From positions 186,001 to 250,000 of the forward strand of contig NZ_JAAAPJ010000007.1 of the NCBI RefSeq assembly GCF_009909145.1: DNA of 64,000 bases, written 5' to 3'. This document shows positions 45,562-56,305 of this stretch, in pieces (position 1 is the first letter of the stretch; each line of letters begins with the position of its first letter). A program made the position numbers and the translations under genes. A model generated the notes under the pieces. That model saw only the letters and a list, made by a program, of their open reading frames with translations. It was not told where the DNA came from and made no database searches. This stretch comes from Corallococcus silvisoli (GTDB lineage: Bacteria > Myxococcota > Myxococcia > Myxococcales > Myxococcaceae).

Positions 45562-48072
45562 TCAGTCGCGCCGCGAGTGGATGACGCGCAGCGTCTCACG
45601 GCGTTCGAAGCGGTTGCCGGCGGCGTCGCGAGCGACGAAGACCAGCTCGTACATGCCGGCGGGAGTGCCCGCGGGGATGACCAGCGACTTCGTGAAGCGC
45701 AGGCCGTCCTGGGTGTCGAGCAGGTGCTGGTCCTCGCCGAACAGCTCGCCGTACACGCTGACCTCCTGCGTGGCCTCCACCGCGTCCACGTCCAGCGTGA
45801 GGGTGTCGCCGGGGGTCAGCTCCTTCTGGGAGAGGACGGCGTCGAAGTCGTTGCCCTTCGAGTCCAGGCGGTAGCGCACCTCGCTGCGCTCCACGCGGCC
45901 GTCGGCGAGCTCCGCGATGATGAACACGGTGTAGTAGCCGTCCTCGATGCCCAGCGGGACCAGGAAGCGGCCGCGCCAGGCGCGGGTCAGCGAGTCGAAC
46001 GTGAGCGGCTTCACCAGGCCGAAGGGGAAGTAGGCCGTGACCCGGCGGGCGTTGCGCGGGGCGCGCACGGAGATGATGGGGTCGCCGGGGGGAATCTCCT
46101 CGCGGCTGAGGGTGCCCGCGACCATGCCGTCGGGCAGCTGCACGGGGACCCTCTCGCGCACCGTCTCGCCGTTGGCGTCCGTGCGGGCGACCTGCTCCAC
46201 CGCGACGAAGGACGTGTAGCGGCTCATCAGGTGGTACTGGAGCGCGGTCTGGGTGATGCCCTGCACGACCTCCGGCGTCTCGCCGCGGTAGCCCTCCACG
46301 GTGAGCGCCTCGATGCGCTGGCGGGCCCAGAGGCTCTTGAGGGCGTCGTGCTCCGGGGCCACCTCCGGGAAGTGCATGGGCACGTCGAAGTGGCGGACCT
46401 CGCCGCGCACGCGGCCGGAGATGCGGAGCAGGCCGTCACCGGTGCCGGTGAACTTGCCCACGAGGAACAGGGGCTGGCCGGAGAAGAGGTCCGGCACGGA
46501 CTTGGGGTACACGTCGCTGACGGGGAGGCCGTCGGTGTCCACCGCGAGCGAGGTGAGCACGGGGCCGCGCATGCGCTGCTCGAACTCACGGGCGACGTCT
46601 TCCTCGGGGCGGTTGAGGTTGACGAGGGTGGAGGCACCCCGGCCCACTTCGCCCATCTTGGTGATGAGGTAGCGGTTCACGCTGGAGCCCACGCCCGCGG
46701 AGAAGATGCGCGTCTCCTCGCGCAGGTGGGACTGGAGCGTGGAGAGGACGCTCTCGTCGCCGCCGATGAGGCCGTCCGTCATGAAGAGCACCATGCGCAG
46801 GCGCGCCGGGTCGTTGGGGGGCACCATGGCCTCCTGGGCGGCGATGCGCACGTCGGTGCCGCCACCGCCCCAGAAGTTGGCGACGTAGGGCAGGGCGTTC
46901 TGGATGTTCTCCGGCGTGGCGGGGACGGCGGTGGGCGCGAACTTGGTGACCTGCGTGTCGAAGTTGAGGACCTGGAAGGTGTCCTCGGGCATCAGGTGGT
47001 TGAGCACCTCCCGGGTGATGGCCTTGGACTTCTCGATGGCGAGGCCGGACTGCGAGCAGGACGTGTCCAGCACCATGTAGAGCTCGCGCGGGACGATCTC
47101 CTTCTGCGTGGGGGCGAGCTGCGGGTTGAGCATCACCAGGAAGTAGCCGTGGTCCGCGCCGGGGTCGCGGTGCATGAGGACGGCGGGGCGGATGAGCGCG
47201 TCCGCGACGACGTACTCCAGCGTGAAGTCCTTGTTGGGGATGCGGTCGTCGCGGCCCAGGCTGACCCTGGCGCGGGACGGGCCTTCGCGAGTCACGTCCA
47301 CGCGATGGGTGGTGGAGCGCAGCGAGTGGACCGGGAGGCCCGCGTCCAGGCGCACGGTGAGCTGGATGTCATGGCCGCTGCGCACGTCGCTCAGCACCGG
47401 GGGCGTGATGCGGCTGGCGTCGGGGACGGTGGTGGTGTCGGGCTCCACGCCTTCGCCCTGGCGCGTGGGCAGGGGAGCGCCGCCGATGAAGCGGGGGCCG
47501 ACGACCATGGGGAAGCTGAAGCGGTAGGTGCCCGCGTCGTAGGTGAGGCGCTCCACGTAGTGGATGCGCACGCGGATCGTCTCACCGGGGAGGATGTTGG
47601 CGACGGACTGGGTGAAGACGTTGGGGCGCTCCTGGTCGAGCAGCGCGGCCGTCTTGCCTTCGGCCTTGGCGCGCTCGTAGGTGTCGCGGGCCTGCTCGCG
47701 CGTCTGGATGACGCCCTGGATGATGCGCTCGCCGATGTGCAGCTCCATGCCATCCACCGCGGCCAGCTCCGGCAGCGGGAAGACGTAGAGCGCTTCGAGC
47801 GGCGAGGTGTAGGGGTTCTCGAACACCTGCGTCACGGTGACGGACGCGAGGAAGCCGCTGACCTCCGCGTCCACCTCCGTGCGCTTGAGGCTGAAGGTGC
47901 GGACCTCGGCGTCGGGGCACGCGGTGCTGTCCCGCGGGCGGAGGCGCGCCACGAGCGTGCCCTGGGCCACGCCGGCGGTGGGCGACGCGACGGGAGGGCA
48001 GTCAGGACTGGGTTGGGCGAAGGCCGGCAGGGCCAGCAGACAGACGAAGAGCGTGGCGAGCGTGACTCGCAT
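45562..48072 (-). CDS. Exported VIT domain plus vWA domain protein
   Basis: 836 residues from ATG 48072. A signal peptide ends at about 19 (LLALPAFAQ). Residues about 45-170 are a VIT domain (VTVTQVFENPYTSPLEALYVFPLPE, ERIIQGVIQTREQARDTYERA), the inter-alpha-trypsin-inhibitor type module. Residues about 290-480 are a vWA domain with a canonical MIDAS (VLDTSCSQSG, D-x-S-x-S). C-terminal 300 residues contain beta-rich Ig-like segments, VTAYFPFGLVKPLTF and AGMYELVFVARDAAGN. Such proteins are often adhesive or cell-surface and metal-dependent. It is unrelated to the degenerate vWA at 30552. The gene is followed by a possible terminator. Confidence 0.88.
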   Translation of the reverse strand: MRVTLATLFVCLLALPAFAQPSPDCPPVASPTAGVAQGTLVARLRPRDSTACPDAEVRTFSLKRTEVDAEVSGFLASVTVTQVFENPYTSPLEALYVFPLPELAAVDGMELHIGERIIQGVIQTREQARDTYERAKAEGKTAALLDQERPNVFTQSVANILPGETIRVRIHYVERLTYDAGTYRFSFPMVVGPRFIGGAPLPTRQGEGVEPDTTTVPDASRITPPVLSDVRSGHDIQLTVRLDAGLPVHSLRSTTHRVDVTREGPSRARVSLGRDDRIPNKDFTLEYVVADALIRPAVLMHRDPGADHGYFLVMLNPQLAPTQKEIVPRELYMVLDTSCSQSGLAIEKSKAITREVLNHLMPEDTFQVLNFDTQVTKFAPTAVPATPENIQNALPYVANFWGGGGTDVRIAAQEAMVPPNDPARLRMVLFMTDGLIGGDESVLSTLQSHLREETRIFSAGVGSSVNRYLITKMGEVGRGASTLVNLNRPEEDVAREFEQRMRGPVLTSLAVDTDGLPVSDVYPKSVPDLFSGQPLFLVGKFTGTGDGLLRISGRVRGEVRHFDVPMHFPEVAPEHDALKSLWARQRIEALTVEGYRGETPEVVQGITQTALQYHLMSRYTSFVAVEQVARTDANGETVRERVPVQLPDGMVAGTLSREEIPPGDPIISVRAPRNARRVTAYFPFGLVKPLTFDSLTRAWRGRFLVPLGIEDGYYTVFIIAELADGRVERSEVRYRLDSKGNDFDAVLSQKELTPGDTLTLDVDAVEATQEVSVYGELFGEDQHLLDTQDGLRFTKSLVIPAGTPAGMYELVFVARDAAGNRFERRETLRVIHSRRD

Positions 48073-48204
48073 GGTCGGGAACCTTGGTTTCAGGGTGTGC
48101 CCGGGGACATTGCAGCCCCCGGGCCAACCCCGTTCCCCTCGGGAACCCTCGGACGCAGGCGCTCGGGACACGGTGCGTGTGGCTGTGCGGCCACACGGCC
48201 GTGC

Positions 48205-49329
48205 TCAGCTGGACTTGAGCTGGAGCGTGGGCACCGCGCCCTCGCCCAGCACCAGGTGGACCTGACCCACCTTCGCGGCGAGGTCCTTGTACGCCTCCAG
48301 CTCCTTGAGCCGCACGAGCAGCGGGTTCTCCGCCAGCACCTTCGCCGTCTGTGCCATGGAGCGCGTCGCCGCCGTCTCCTCGCGCCGCAGGATGACGTTG
48401 GCCTCCGCTTCCTTCTGCGCCTGGATGACCCGGTTGAGCAGGTCCTTCATCTCCTTGGGCAGCACCACGTCCTTGATGCCGAAGCGCAGCAGCTCCAGGC
48501 CCACCTTCTCCGCTCCCGCCTTCACCTGCCCGAACAGCTCCTCCGACACGGCCTCTCGCGCCGCCAGCAGCTCATCCAGCGTGCGCGTGGACACGGCCTC
48601 TCGCGCCGCCAGCTGCATCGCCAGGTAGAGGATTTCATCCGGCGCGCGCGCCACCACCGCGAGCCGGCGCGCGTCCACGACCCGGTACGCGGCGGACAGG
48701 TTGAGCCGCAGCGTCACGCGGTCCTTCGTCATCACCTCCTGGCCGGTGACGTGGAGCAGCTTCTCGCGCAGGTCGATGACCGCGAACTGCACCTTGTGCG
48801 CGACGGTCCACGCCGCATGACGGCCCGGCGGCAGCACGGCATCCAGCACGCCGTCGACGAAGCGCAGCGCCACGGTGCCCTCCGTCGCGGTGGTCTCCAC
48901 GTAGTCACTGGCCGGAAGGAGCGCGCGCACCTCGTCGCGGGGCGGCTTCGTCGCCACTCCGGACACGTCCACGCGCTCCACCTGCACGGTCGGCGTCTCG
49001 GGCCGACCGGTACGACCGGGCAGCCGCTGCGCCGTCCACACCTGATGCTGACCCCGGCCCAGCCACCGCAGCGGCTGGCCGTGGTGGAAGAGGATGGCTC
49101 GCTCGTCCGCGCCCAGCTCCACCACCTGGAGGTCCTTCTCTGGCACCAGCGCCAGCTTCGCTTCGTCCAGCCGGGTCAGCGCGGGCTCCAACGACACGCG
49201 CTCGTAGCGCACGTGCTGGAACGGTCGCACCACCCAGTGCCGTCCCGGCCCCAGGTACTGCTCCGCCCGCCCGTTCACGACCACGAACAACCGCTCGTTC
49301 TGCGCCACTTCGACCCGACCGATACCCAT
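48205..49329 (-). CDS. SPFH/Band 7 (slipin-type) protein
   Basis: 374 residues from ATG 49329, with AGAGGTGA upstream. It has the Band 7 pattern with KVQFAVIDLREKLLHVTGQEVMTKDRVTLRLNLSAAYRV, and the C-terminal helices rich in Ala, Glu, Lys. It lacks an obvious N-terminal transmembrane segment; the first 110 residues are a beta-rich region (NERLFVVVNGRAEQYLGPGRHW). The family forms oligomeric rings at membranes and scaffolds proteases or channels. A 24-bp exact direct repeat (48545-48568, 48590-48613) encodes a doubled AAREAVS segment. No NfeD partner adjoins. The region upstream contains a small hairpin at 49349-49366. Confidence 0.85.
   Translation of the reverse strand: MGIGRVEVAQNERLFVVVNGRAEQYLGPGRHWVVRPFQHVRYERVSLEPALTRLDEAKLALVPEKDLQVVELGADERAILFHHGQPLRWLGRGQHQVWTAQRLPGRTGRPETPTVQVERVDVSGVATKPPRDEVRALLPASDYVETTATEGTVALRFVDGVLDAVLPPGRHAAWTVAHKVQFAVIDLREKLLHVTGQEVMTKDRVTLRLNLSAAYRVVDARRLAVVARAPDEILYLAMQLAAREAVSTRTLDELLAAREAVSEELFGQVKAGAEKVGLELLRFGIKDVVLPKEMKDLLNRVIQAQKEAEANVILRREETAATRSMAQTAKVLAENPLLVRLKELEAYKDLAAKVGQVHLVLGEGAVPTLQLKSS
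48545..48613 (-). repeat. 24-bp exact direct repeat inside the slipin gene
   Basis: 48545-48568 and 48590-48613 are identical; the period is 45 bases, so the reading frame is kept (15 codons). It doubles an Ala/Arg/Glu helix segment AAREAVS. Likely local duplication. Confidence 0.85.
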
Positions 49330-49621
49330 GACACGTCACCTCTGTGACCTCCCCGCATCAGGGGAGGGACCCGCGAAAAGTTGAGAAGAACCGGAGGCTG
49401 GAAAAAGGGACCCCGCCGCCCACGGGCGTTTCCCGCGAACAGACCGTCCGGGCCGTGCCCCGCGACCCGAGCGTTCGCACCGGATGCCGGTCACGGACGG
49501 CGACCAGGGCGTTCCGCGAGCAGCACGGAAGCCTCCAGAGGCCCTGGCGACCGGCCAGGATGCGGCGAGGGGAAGGAGGACGCGGTGGACTCGCGTTGAC
49601 ACCAGCGGAACGACGGGGTCC

Positions 49622-49693
49622 CGGCGAACGAAGGATTCGAACCTTCGACACCGAGATGGAGAATCTCGTGCTCTACCGTTGAGCTAGTTCGTG
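49622..49693 (-). tRNA. tRNA-like gene, anticodon by position CTC (Glu)
   Basis: The minus-strand sequence folds as a cloverleaf. D arm: GCTC-loop-GAGC. Anticodon stem CGAGA/TCTCG with loop TTCTCCA, so positions 34-36 are CTC. T arm GAAGG-TTCGAAT-CCTTC. The acceptor stem is CACGAAC with GTTCGCC, in which pairs 3-7 match but pairs 1 and 2 do not. No CCA is encoded, and position 37 is C instead of a purine. The T arm is typical, so this is tRNA-derived, but the weak acceptor and unusual loop could make it a pseudo-tRNA or an atypical tRNA. The surrounding 49330-49621 and 49694-49923 hold nothing else I recognise. Confidence 0.6.
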
Positions 49694-49923
49694 TGCGCCC
49701 GGAGTGGGCATCCGTTGCGCGCCTCGCGGTGGCGCGCGACCGGTACGGCCTTCGATGGAGGTAGGAACACATGGGCGTGATGGCCGTGAGGAACGTCCGA
49801 GCCCATGCACCGGCGCAGAGCGCCCTCGCGTGGAACCGGACGCCTCGGGACAACCCCGTGCGCCCCCTGAAGCTGCCGACGGGGCCAGCAGACGGAACGC
49901 GCGAACAATCCTGACAGCGCGCC

Positions 49924-50601
49924 TCAGCCCCGCGTCACGTACCACCAGCCGAACCACATGGTGCGCTCCTCCGCGAGCAGCTCCCATCCAGGCGCATGCA
50001 GGTAGAGGTCCGTGCGCAGCCCGGCCGCATCCAGCGCGCGCGCCGTCTCCGCCGCGGACCACAGGTGCAGCGTCACCTCCGTGTCCGCGGTGCCCACCGT
50101 GCGCGTGGCCTCCTCGTGCCCCTCCAGCCCCTGGCGGCGCTCCAGCACCGTGAACAACATCCGTCCGCCCGGCTTCAGCGCCCGCGACAGATGCCCCAGT
50201 ACGCGCGGCAGGTCGTCACAGAAGTCCAGGCAGCCAATGGCCAGCGCCACGTCGAAGAGGCCCAGCTCCTCGGGCACCGGATCCAGGTAGCCGTGCACAC
50301 GCCACGTGCCGGAGGGCCGCGCGCGCCGCGCCAGCTCCAGCATCTCCGGCGCCAGGTCCAGGCCCACCACGTCCACGGACGCGTCCAGCCCGCGCGTGTG
50401 CGGACCCGGGCCACAGCCCACGTCCAGCACGCGCATGCCCGGCTTCACGGTGTCCGCGAGGAAGCGCTCCACGCGGTCCCCGTAGCGGTGCAAGGACGGG
50501 TAGAGCACTTCGTAGGCGGCGGCGATCTCCCCGTACACCCGCGCGACGGCGGATCCACTGGACCGTGTCCCGGATCCACCGCCGTCCCCTTCGTCCGCCA
50601 T
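49924..50601 (-). CDS. SAM-dependent methyltransferase (UbiE/COQ5-like)
   Basis: 225 residues from ATG 50601, with AGAGG about 8 bases upstream; an upstream ATG at 50631 would add 10 residues. Motif I is RVLDVGCGPGPHTRGLD, followed by the acidic VVGLDLAPEM, then LFDVALAIGCLDFCDDLPRVL and LSRALKPGGRMLF, the order of class I methyltransferases. There is no substrate clue. The gene is on the same strand as glgX with 37 bases between, so they may be co-transcribed, though no functional link is apparent. It is cytoplasmic. Confidence 0.85.
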   Translation of the reverse strand: MADEGDGGGSGTRSSGSAVARVYGEIAAAYEVLYPSLHRYGDRVERFLADTVKPGMRVLDVGCGPGPHTRGLDASVDVVGLDLAPEMLELARRARPSGTWRVHGYLDPVPEELGLFDVALAIGCLDFCDDLPRVLGHLSRALKPGGRMLFTVLERRQGLEGHEEATRTVGTADTEVTLHLWSAAETARALDAAGLRTDLYLHAPGWELLAEERTMWFGWWYVTRG

Positions 50602-50638
50602 GCCACGCCTCTCGTGAACCGTCCGCGCCATCACGCTA

Positions 50639-52783
<2,145 letters not shown>

Positions 52784-52919
52784 GCGTATCGCTCGATTCC
52801 GTGGGGACACTGCCGGCGGAATGTGGGTGCGACCCCGTGGTGCGGCAAGACGCCCGGACATGCCTAGTGTCCACCCGGGAGCGCTTCGCGCCGCCCCAGG
52901 AGGTGAAACAAACCGGACA

Positions 52920-54188
52920 TCAGGCGGCGACGGCGTGGTCCAGCGAGCGCCAGGTGCCCAGGGCCCAGTCCTGCTCGTCCGGGTCGTCGAAGCTGACGAC
53001 GCACAAGGCGCGGCGCTTGCCCGAGCGGCACAGGGCGGTCAGCCTGCATTCACCGGGACCCATCTGGAGGGAGGCCCGGCCACTGACGCGGGCGCCGTGG
53101 TGCTCCAGCTCCAGGGCGCGGCGCTCGGGGCTGGTGGGCGCCAGCGGCTCCTCCACGGAGTCCTCCAGGGGCAGCACGCGCACGGTGCGCCGGTGGTCCC
53201 GCGCCACCCAGCTGCCGTCTCCCAGGCGCGTCTCGGCGAGTGAGCCAGGGATGCGAATCTCCCAGCCCTCGGGGAGCGCCACCTGCACGGAGCCCCGCCG
53301 GTAGCCGATGGAGGGCCCGACGCCGGGCGACTCCAGGGCGCGGCGGTGGACCTCTTCGGCCACCGTCCCTCCCTGGCCCAGGTAGCCGAGCACCTCCTGC
53401 CACTCGCGCCACGGGTAGGGGAGCGTGGGGTCCTCGCGCCACGCCTGCTCCAGCAGCCGGGCCACGTCGCGCAGGCGCTGGCGCTCCTCCTCCAGGAGCG
53501 GCGGACGCCAGACGATGTCCGTCCACAGCCGGCACAGCGCGCGCGTGAAGCGCTCGCGCGCGTCCACGCCGGGGTTCCACCAGGGGAACACGTCCGTGCC
53601 CTGGCGCGGATCCTCGAACACGGTGCGCAGCCAGCGCTCGTCGCGGGCACCCAGGGGCGTGAGCAGCGCGCCGGGGTGCTGGAAGGTGTGACCGAAGCGC
53701 ATGGACAGCGCGAAGCCGGAGTTGCCCAGGCTGCGCATGCGCAGCACCTGACCCACTGACTGCTGGAGCCACCCGAGGAACCGCGGCTCCACCGCGCTGG
53801 CGTCGCCCGCGTGGAAGTAGCCCGTCGCGTCTCCCACGCCCACGTCCTCGTCGGGCGGAGCCCAGCTGATGTCGTGGAGGTCGCCCAGCGCCTTGAGCAG
53901 GTCCACCAGATAGCGGTGGTAGCCAGGGCCCGCGGCGCTGGTGTCCGCGGACACGACGATGCGTTCCTGACTCGCCGCCAGCAGGGACACCTCGCCCGCC
54001 GCCGGGTGCAGGCGCAGGCGCAGCACCGGCGAGTCCTGGGGGCCGTCCTCGATGCGGCTGCCCTCCAGCACCGGCTCCGCGACCTCCTGGAACCAGGCCT
54101 CCACGCCTCGCAGCCAGGGCAGGGGCGCCTCCGGGGGAGCCAACACCGGTTCGCTTGCTCCTCGTCGGCCTGCCAGCAACAGCTTCAT
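52920..54188 (-). CDS. Unrecognised 422-residue protein
   Basis: I do not recognise this protein. It runs 422 residues from ATG 54188, without a signal peptide or membrane segment. The first half is mixed alpha/beta with acidic patches (ISWAPPDEDVGVGDATGYFHAG), then SLGNSGFALSMRFGHTFQHPG. A middle helical region is LLEEERQRLRDVARLLEQAW. The C-terminal 120 residues form beta strands (VQVALPEGWEIRIPGSL, RTVRVLPLEDS, CRLTALCRSGKRRALCVVSFDD). The last part could be a small PH- or SRPBCC-like sheet, and the whole might be an accessory or immunity-type protein. It stands alone between glgX and a small plus-strand gene. Confidence 0.7.
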   Translation of the reverse strand: MKLLLAGRRGASEPVLAPPEAPLPWLRGVEAWFQEVAEPVLEGSRIEDGPQDSPVLRLRLHPAAGEVSLLAASQERIVVSADTSAAGPGYHRYLVDLLKALGDLHDISWAPPDEDVGVGDATGYFHAGDASAVEPRFLGWLQQSVGQVLRMRSLGNSGFALSMRFGHTFQHPGALLTPLGARDERWLRTVFEDPRQGTDVFPWWNPGVDARERFTRALCRLWTDIVWRPPLLEEERQRLRDVARLLEQAWREDPTLPYPWREWQEVLGYLGQGGTVAEEVHRRALESPGVGPSIGYRRGSVQVALPEGWEIRIPGSLAETRLGDGSWVARDHRRTVRVLPLEDSVEEPLAPTSPERRALELEHHGARVSGRASLQMGPGECRLTALCRSGKRRALCVVSFDDPDEQDWALGTWRSLDHAVAA

Positions 54189-54443
54189 GCGTTGGACGCT
54201 CTCGGTTGGGGTGTGCGCAGCCTGGACCCCTTTGGATAAGCCCCCAGCTGCTCCCTGTCATCCTGGAGCGCGCTCTTCCTGGCCTGTGACGAGGCGGGGG
54301 GCATCCAGGCGGGGAGGCACCCGGTCTGGCGCGGGACGGCCGCGGGGGATGCCAGCGAGCGTCATGGCTGCCGCCTTCCTCCCTGAAGGCATGCGGAAAC
54401 CCCGGAGCCACCCCACCCTGTAGGGCGAAAGGAGGCGTTCGTC

Positions 54444-54659
54444 ATGAGCAAGAAGAAGGATGTGCTGCACATTCCCTTGGAGGGGCTGCCTCCCGCGCCC
54501 GCGCGCGAAGCCGGGACAGAGGGCGATGCGCGCGAACATCACGTGCCGTCCACCTTCGACCCGGGCGGGGGGCCCGGCAATGGACCGGGTGACAACGGGG
54601 ACCCGTTGATCATCGAGCCGGTGGGCCAGCCCTGGTCTCCAGGCGTCAAGGTGACTTGA
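54444..54659 (+). CDS. Small 71-residue protein with an ideal ribosome site
   Basis: 71 residues from ATG 54444, with AAAGGAGG at 54428-54435 (8-base spacing), the strongest Shine-Dalgarno in the window. It is hydrophilic, without Cys or signal peptide: a basic N-terminus (MSKKKDVLHI), an Ala/Glu-rich middle, then Gly/Pro/Asp (FDPGGGPGNGPGDNGDP) and a final LIIEPVGQPWSPGVKVT. It is probably well translated and largely disordered. It is not like a known ribosomal or stress protein. A precursor peptide is conceivable but there are no maturation genes near. The upstream 255 bases hold nothing that I recognise. Confidence 0.65.
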   Translation: MSKKKDVLHIPLEGLPPAPAREAGTEGDAREHHVPSTFDPGGGPGNGPGDNGDPLIIEPVGQPWSPGVKVT

Positions 54660-54748
54660 GCCTCCCTGCCGTCGCTGTCTCCAGGGCCCCGCTGACGCCA
54701 TGGGTTCCCAGGTGTTGGCGGGGCCTCGTGCCTTCCGCCGCGAAGCGA

Positions 54749-54780
54749 AGCGCCCGCGACCTGTGGAGGTCGCGGGCGCT
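54749..54780. terminator. Perfect 14-bp hairpin between convergent genes
   Basis: AGCGCCCGCGACCT (54749-54762) pairs perfectly with AGGTCGCGGGCGCT (54767-54780), with loop GTGG. On the minus strand TTCGCTTCG follows. It separates the 71-residue gene from the lipoprotein gene and probably terminates the latter. Confidence 0.65.
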
Positions 54781-54827
54781 CACGTCCCCGCAGCCGCCGT
54801 GGAGCCCACGGCGGAGGCAGGCAGGGC

Positions 54828-55370
54828 CTAGCGTGAGGTGCCGTTGTTGGGCGCGAGGGTGCCCGTGGAGTCCGGCACCGGCGTGTTCATGTCGCCGCCC
54901 TTCGTCCCGGAGTTGTTCGGATCCAGGGTGGAGTCGTTGGGCAGGCTGCCGTCCTCGGGCATGGCGCTGTCATCCGGGGACGTGCCGGAGCCACCCGTGC
55001 CCGGCTCGGTCATCTCGCCGTCGTGCACGCCCGGCTCGGCCTCGCGGGTGCCCGGCGCCGCGCTGTCGCTGGGGGGCAGGTTCGGATCATCCGGCATGCC
55101 GGAGCCGCCGGTGTCCATGTCCGAAGGTGGCGTCTGCGAGTCCGGCGACGTGTTGCCCGTGTCGTAGCCGGAGCCGCCGCTGTTGCTGGGCGGCGGGGTC
55201 GCGGTCGTGCCGGTCCCGGTGGTGTCCGTCCCGGTGCCCGTGGAGTCCGTACCCATGGTGGAGTCATTGCCGCGCGTCGCGGATTGATCCGACTTGCAGC
55301 CCGCGCCGAGCGCCAGCGCGCCCGCGAGCACCGCCGTCACCGTCAATTGGGTCTTCAGGAACTTCTTCAT
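54828..55370 (-). CDS. Low-complexity lipoprotein
   Basis: 180 residues from ATG 55370. The signal peptide ends in a lipobox (ALGAGC, C25, then KSDQS). The mature protein is almost entirely Thr, Ser, Gly, Pro, Asp (STGTGTDTTGTGTTAT, PPSDMDTGGSG, PEDGSLPNDST), with no fold. It looks like a flexible surface or periplasmic spacer. The next gene on the same strand 224 bases upstream is another low-complexity exported protein, suggesting a small cell-envelope cluster. Function is unknown. Confidence 0.78.
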   Translation of the reverse strand: MKKFLKTQLTVTAVLAGALALGAGCKSDQSATRGNDSTMGTDSTGTGTDTTGTGTTATPPPSNSGGSGYDTGNTSPDSQTPPSDMDTGGSGMPDDPNLPPSDSAAPGTREAEPGVHDGEMTEPGTGGSGTSPDDSAMPEDGSLPNDSTLDPNNSGTKGGDMNTPVPDSTGTLAPNNGTSR

Positions 55371-55594
55371 GTGATTCCCCCGGATAGGAGTCTGAGCGCT
55401 TGAGAGGCCCTGACTGTCTGCTGGACCGAAAGTGAGCAGGCCCCGCGGTGTGTGCAGGGACGGCTCTTCCGCCTGCCTGCTCGGGGGACGTCGCGGGCGG
55501 ACGGGATGACGGGGTTGCACGGCCGCGGATGTCCATCCCGGGGCATGCCCCCTGGCCCCGAGGGCGGGCGGACAGGGGGCGGCCCTTCAGGGAC

Positions 55595-56260
55595 TCAAGG
55601 GCCCACGGGAGGCCTGGTCACGTTGCCGCCGTTGAGCGGCGTCACGGAGTTGCTGGACGTGTTGTTGTCCGGCGACAGCGTGGTGCCCGCCGCTCCCGGG
55701 GCCGTGGTGCCGGTGGCCGGAGGAAGCACCGCGCCCGTGCTGGACATGGAGCCCGTGACACCTGTCACAGGGTTGCTGTTGTTGATGGGAGACCCGAGGG
55801 TGCTCGTGCCGGTCTGGGGGCCACCCATCGTCCCCGTGGTGGGGGTGCCCGTCTGCGTGGTCGACGACGGCGGCAGCACCGCGCCCGTGGTGGCCACGGA
55901 GCCGGTGGAGCCCGGCACCGTGCTGCCCGTGCTGGGGGGCAACACCGCGCCCGCGCCGGTCACGGTGTCGGACGCGCTGCCGGTGATGGACGGCGGCGCG
56001 GTGTACGGCTGCGGGAGCACCGCGCCCGCGCCGATGCCGCCCGTGTCCGTGTTGGCGCCGGACGCCGTGTTCCCGATGGGCACGGTGGCGGGGACGCCCG
56101 TCGCGGTGTCCGTGGTCGAGGGCACGGAGCCCGCGGGGGCCCCGGGGTTCGGCTGGCCGGTGGTGATGGCGCCCGCCGAGTCGGGGTCCACCTGCGCGCT
56201 CGCGGTGCCCAGGGCGAGCGCGCTCGCCGCCAGGCTCATCCAGATCCATCGCTGAGACAT
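55595..56260 (-). CDS. Secreted low-complexity protein with GAVLPP repeats
   Basis: 221 residues from ATG 56260, signal peptide MSQRWIWMSLAASALALGTA, then SAQVDPD. The mature protein is Thr/Gly/Ser/Pro/Asn-rich, with GAVLP(P/Q) appearing four times near 78, 105, 127 and 181, within longer imperfect units (TTGAVLPPSSTT, SSTGAVLPPATGT). No enzymatic residues. A matrix or surface-spacer role is inferred only from composition. It follows the large RND exporter gene (45 bases downstream of its stop), with which it may be co-transcribed. Confidence 0.78.
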   Translation of the reverse strand: MSQRWIWMSLAASALALGTASAQVDPDSAGAITTGQPNPGAPAGSVPSTTDTATGVPATVPIGNTASGANTDTGGIGAGAVLPQPYTAPPSITGSASDTVTGAGAVLPPSTGSTVPGSTGSVATTGAVLPPSSTTQTGTPTTGTMGGPQTGTSTLGSPINNSNPVTGVTGSMSSTGAVLPPATGTTAPGAAGTTLSPDNNTSSNSVTPLNGGNVTRPPVGP

Positions 56261-56305
56261 GTCCCGCTCCTTGCCGGTGTGCGGCCGGGCGGACTGCGCC
56301 TCGGC

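Noticed and set aside
43321..49347. Very long plus-strand frame of 2008 codons
   Set aside because: It is antisense to four genes with clear domains (propeller, acyl-CoA dehydrogenase, VIT/vWA, slipin). High GC leaves third-position-shifted frames open; the composition is His/Arg/Ala-rich as expected of a shadow.
49622..49693. tRNA-Trp (CCA) reading of the tRNA-like gene
   Set aside because: CCA is in the loop, but at positions 36-38 when the stem is paired as CGAGA/TCTCG. Shifting the loop breaks the stem.
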